DNA of 64,000 bases from JAYKJB01 sp035284745 [NCBI: Candidatus Sericytochromatia bacterium]. GTDB lineage: Bacteria; Cyanobacteriota; Sericytochromatia; S15B-MN24. A model generated the notes under the pieces. That model worked only from the letters and a program-made list of their open reading frames with translations. It did no database searches and was not told the origin of the DNA. This document shows, in pieces, positions 61,684 to 64,000 of the stretch. The stretch is from contig JAYKIL010000034.1 in NCBI GenBank assembly GCA_035284745.1, forward strand, positions 62,001-126,000, read 5' to 3'. Made by a program: the position numbers and the translations under genes. The number at the start of each line of letters is the position of its first letter. Position 1 is the stretch's first letter.

Positions 61684-62230
61684 AGTGGGCGCTGGGGGCC
61701 GAAGGACTGATCTGCAGTTCCTTGAATCCGGTGCGCGGATCAACGATGCGCAGGAAGCTTACCTGGGGAAGAAGGCCTATCACCACCTCTGCGGTGGTGA
61801 AAACCCGTGATCCCTCCAGCAAATGCCCTCCGGTGGTTGCGCCCTGGCCGTTACTCAGAGAGATATGCAGATGCGAGCCGTCGGCACCGAGCGTGCCCAC
61901 CAAAGAAACGATCTCGAGGGGGCCCTCGAGCCACGTTCCCTCGTTTTCTCCCGCCTGTCGCAGGTGAGCCCGCTGCAGACTGCCAACACACGTGATCATG
62001 GTGGCCGCTGAGACGTGATGGTTTTTCAATCTGCCCGAGATTGAAGTCTTCACGTCATCGCCGGGAAGTAACCGGAAGGCAAGCACGCGGAGGGATGATT
62101 CACCTTCAGGGCCTGAACTGGGAAGGGCGAGCGTGTCTTTGTTGGGGCCGGTCAGTGCCACGAGGCCTGCAAACAGGACGCAACCCGTGGCGGCGGTTGC
62201 AAGGCGTGAAAATTGCTGGAGTTGGCGCAT
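61682..62230 (-). CDS. Secreted PPC/DUF296-domain protein
   Basis: A 182-aa protein. ATG 62230 has GGGAG upstream. A signal/anchor segment (about 8-35) precedes a PPC domain (about 48-170): RVLAFRLLPGDDVKTSI, AATMITCVGSLQRAHL, EIVSLVGTLG, SHLHISLSNGQGATTGGHLLEG and RVFTTAEVVIGLL. These match the plant and prokaryote conserved (PPC) fold, usually a cytosolic trimer that can bind DNA in plants or have unknown roles in bacteria. A secreted version is unusual. The conserved histidines of the metal site (SHLH) are kept. Confidence 0.85.
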   Translation of the reverse strand: MRQLQQFSRLATAATGCVLFAGLVALTGPNKDTLALPSSGPEGESSLRVLAFRLLPGDDVKTSISGRLKNHHVSAATMITCVGSLQRAHLRQAGENEGTWLEGPLEIVSLVGTLGADGSHLHISLSNGQGATTGGHLLEGSRVFTTAEVVIGLLPQVSFLRIVDPRTGFKELQISPSAPSAH

Positions 62231-62414
62231 TCGGAACTCCCTTTTTGAAAGCGACGAGGCGCTGGGGTGAACATTTAATTTGATGGGGGCTCGCTGGGTC
62301 AAGTGTTCGCCCCCATTCGCAGGCCAGTTTGGTGGCGAATCTAGCCAGGTTTTCGTTGTGACAGCTATGATGACAGTTGGTTTGAACGTGTGTGTTTGGA
62401 GTGCGACAAAGGTT

Positions 62415-62882
62415 GTGAGGATAGCGATTGGCAGTGACCACGCAGGTCACCGTCTCAAAACTGAACTTTTTGACCGTTTACAACGAGAGGGGTTCGAAGT
62501 TCTGGATTGTGCCGGGGGACCGGAGCGTTCAGATTACCCGATGGCTGCCGAGCGGGTTGGACGGGCCGTCACTTCAGGCGAGGCACACCGGGGGGTCTTG
62601 GTCTGCGGTTCAGGCATTGGGGTGGCGATTGCGGCCAATAAGGTTCCGGGCATCCGTGCGGCAACGATCGGAGAACCCGTTTCGGCCCGGTTGTGCCGCG
62701 AGCACAACGACGTTAATGTAATCTGTTTGGGGGAACGATTAATCGGCCCCGAAATGGCGTGGGAATGTGTACGGGTTTTTCTCTTGACCAATCACTCCTC
62801 GGAGGGCCGTCATTCGGTTCGTGTGGCGCAAATTCACGCCATCGAGAATGAAAACGGAAAACGCTCGGGCCAGGGCGATTAA
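62415..62882 (+). CDS. rpiB: Ribose-5-phosphate isomerase B
   Basis: A 155-aa Rpi[13 protein letters not shown] at the N-terminus, the catalytic C64 in [15 protein letters not shown], and [12 protein letters not shown] are diagnostic. It interconverts ribose-5-phosphate and ribulose-5-phosphate in the pentose phosphate pathway. GTG 62415 is the start because the family begins there; upstream frame codons look non-coding. It is followed 26 bp later by glyA, a pair often found together in bacteria. Confidence 0.95.
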   Translation: MRIAIGSDHAGHRLKTELFDRLQREGFEVLDCAGGPERSDYPMAAERVGRAVTSGEAHRGVLVCGSGIGVAIAANKVPGIRAATIGEPVSARLCREHNDVNVICLGERLIGPEMAWECVRVFLLTNHSSEGRHSVRVAQIHAIENENGKRSGQGD

Positions 62883-62908
62883 TTGCTCCCATTGCGAAAG
62901 GGCTGGAC

Positions 62909-64000
62909 ATGTCATTGAAAGATGCTTTGAGCACGGTTGATCCTGAGATTGCAGCGGCTGTCTCTCAAGAAGCACGGCGTCAAGCCCATCATCTGGAACT
63001 CATCGCCTCCGAGAATTTCGCGAGTCAAGCGGTCATGGAGGCACAAGGCAGTGTACTGACCAACAAGTATGCCGAGGGCCTGCCGGGACGCAGGTATTAT
63101 GGCGGGTGTGAATTCGTTGATGTCGTAGAAACACTGGCGATTCAGCGGGCGCAGAAGCTTTTTGGGGTTCCCCACGTTAACGTGCAGCCCCACTCGGGGG
63201 CGCAGGCGAACATGGCAGTGTTTCTGGCCTCCCTGAAGCCGGGTGACCTGATTATGGGGATGGATCTGGCCCATGGGGGACACTTGACACACGGCAGTCC
63301 CGTCAATGTCTCGGGCCTCTATTTTCAGGTCGAAGCCTATGGCGTCAATCCGGAAACCGAGCGGCTCGATTACGATTTACTGCGCGAAAAAGCGTTGAAA
63401 CACCGGCCAAAAATGATTATTTGTGGGGCGTCAGCGTATTCTCGCGTGATCGACTTTTCAATCTTTCGACAAGTGGCAGACGAAGTAGGAGCGCTCTTGA
63501 TGGCTGATATCGCTCATATTGCCGGCTTGGTGGCGGCTGGTCTGCATCCTACACCGGTGGGGCACGCGCACTTTGTCACCACGACGACACATAAAACACT
63601 GCGAGGGCCGAGGGGTGGTTTGGTGATGTGCGGCGAAGAGCACGCCAAGGCCATCGACAAAGCCGTTTTCCCGGGCTTGCAAGGGGGGCCTTTGATGCAC
63701 GTGATCGCGGCCAAAGCGGTCGCATTCCACGAGGCGTTGCAGCCCGGGTTTTTCGACTATATGTCACAGGTCGTGCGCAACGCCCGCGTGATGGCGGAAA
63801 CCTTCATGGCGGAGGGCATTCGGGTTATCTCAGGGGGCACCGACAATCATTTAATGAGTCTTGATGTCAGAACCGTGGGGCTAACCGGTAAGGAGGCCAG
63901 CCAGTTGCTGGGTGAGGTAGGTATCACAGTGAACAAAAACACCATTCCAAATGACCCCGCCAGTCCTTTTGTAACCAGTGGAATTCGAATCGGTACGCCT
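62909..64000 (+). CDS. glyA: Serine hydroxymethyltransferase (3' end missing)
   Basis: 364 codons are present to the right edge, without stop. The PLP enzyme signature is clear: [58 protein letters not shown] and the PLP lysine in [13 protein letters not shown] (K229). It converts serine to glycine while making methylene-tetrahydrofolate. An AAGGG-type site precedes ATG 62909. The remaining about 50 C-terminal residues lie outside the window. Confidence 0.97.
   Translation, partial: MSLKDALSTVDPEIAAAVSQEARRQAHHLELIASENFASQAVMEAQGSVLTNKYAEGLPGRRYYGGCEFVDVVETLAIQRAQKLFGVPHVNVQPHSGAQANMAVFLASLKPGDLIMGMDLAHGGHLTHGSPVNVSGLYFQVEAYGVNPETERLDYDLLREKALKHRPKMIICGASAYSRVIDFSIFRQVADEVGALLMADIAHIAGLVAAGLHPTPVGHAHFVTTTTHKTLRGPRGGLVMCGEEHAKAIDKAVFPGLQGGPLMHVIAAKAVAFHEALQPGFFDYMSQVVRNARVMAETFMAEGIRVISGGTDNHLMSLDVRTVGLTGKEASQLLGEVGITVNKNTIPNDPASPFVTSGIRIGTP

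Overview
The window is a compact, gene-dense bacterial segment with a GC content judged by eye in the mid-50s percent. It shows many GTG/TTG starts, clear Shine-Dalgarno sites and frequent 4-nt stop/start overlaps. Numerous signal peptides and lipoboxes, an OpgC-like membrane protein, SPOR- and OmpA-type peptidoglycan-binding proteins and outer-membrane-like beta proteins point to a diderm (Gram-negative) bacterium. The kinase-ATPase-TPR protein and the many lipoproteins of unknown function recall Myxococcota-like or uncultivated diderm lineages, but I cannot assign a phylum. No phage, insertion sequence, plasmid or CRISPR signature was seen; this looks like core chromosome with lineage-specific inserts.

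Layout. 1-8.4 kb: partial OpgC-like gene, DEAD-box helicase, 5'-nucleotidase plus propeller lipoprotein operon, murI, a SPOR-domain membrane protein and a small unknown gene. 8.5-17.3 kb: metG-tatD-tldD-tldE run, a zinc-ribbon protein, glmM, xdhC-like and mocA-like genes. 17.4-18.9 kb: a lipoprotein with short tandem repeats. 18.9-27.1 kb (minus strand): the most unusual block, with three SPFH proteins (flotillin, slipin and an SPFH protein ending in two ribosomal L7/L12 C-terminal-like domains), a long NfeD protease, a YuaF/YqiJ-like short membrane protein and a deacetylase-LysM-glycosidase fusion. 27.2-30.3 kb: a large membrane/spermidine-synthase-like/TPR fusion, divergent from a 1243-aa Ser/Thr kinase-ATPase-TPR protein. 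34-45 kb: ankyrin-M14 peptidase fusion, SDR, OmpA-like protein, pentapeptide-repeat protein, Na+:solute symporter, SpoIIE-type phosphatase and a propeller lipoprotein. 45-48 kb: a small secreted protein, a cysteine-repeat protein, Dps and an EF-hand protein. 48-57 kb: a complete Suf iron-sulfur operon (sufB-C-D-S-U, nfu, FAD protein) facing an Rrf2 regulator-A-type carrier-MsrB operon. 57-64 kb: PRMT-like methyltransferase with a Sel1-like secreted protein, ferredoxin-NADP reductase, MsrA with a secreted dual-specificity phosphatase, tRNA-Leu(CAG), a secreted PPC-domain protein, rpiB and the start of glyA.

How they may work together. Several modules concern the envelope: the SPFH/NfeD cluster with a wall-active fusion enzyme, the two acidic-tail/TM/peptidoglycan-binding proteins, murI, glmM, the M14 peptidase and OpgC. 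A second theme is iron-sulfur and oxidative-stress physiology: Suf, Nfu, A-type carrier, Rrf2, Dps, membrane-anchored MsrA and MsrB, and FNR. The SPFH/NfeD cluster with the L7/L12-like fusion is my best candidate for an undescribed system; the cysteine-repeat protein is second.
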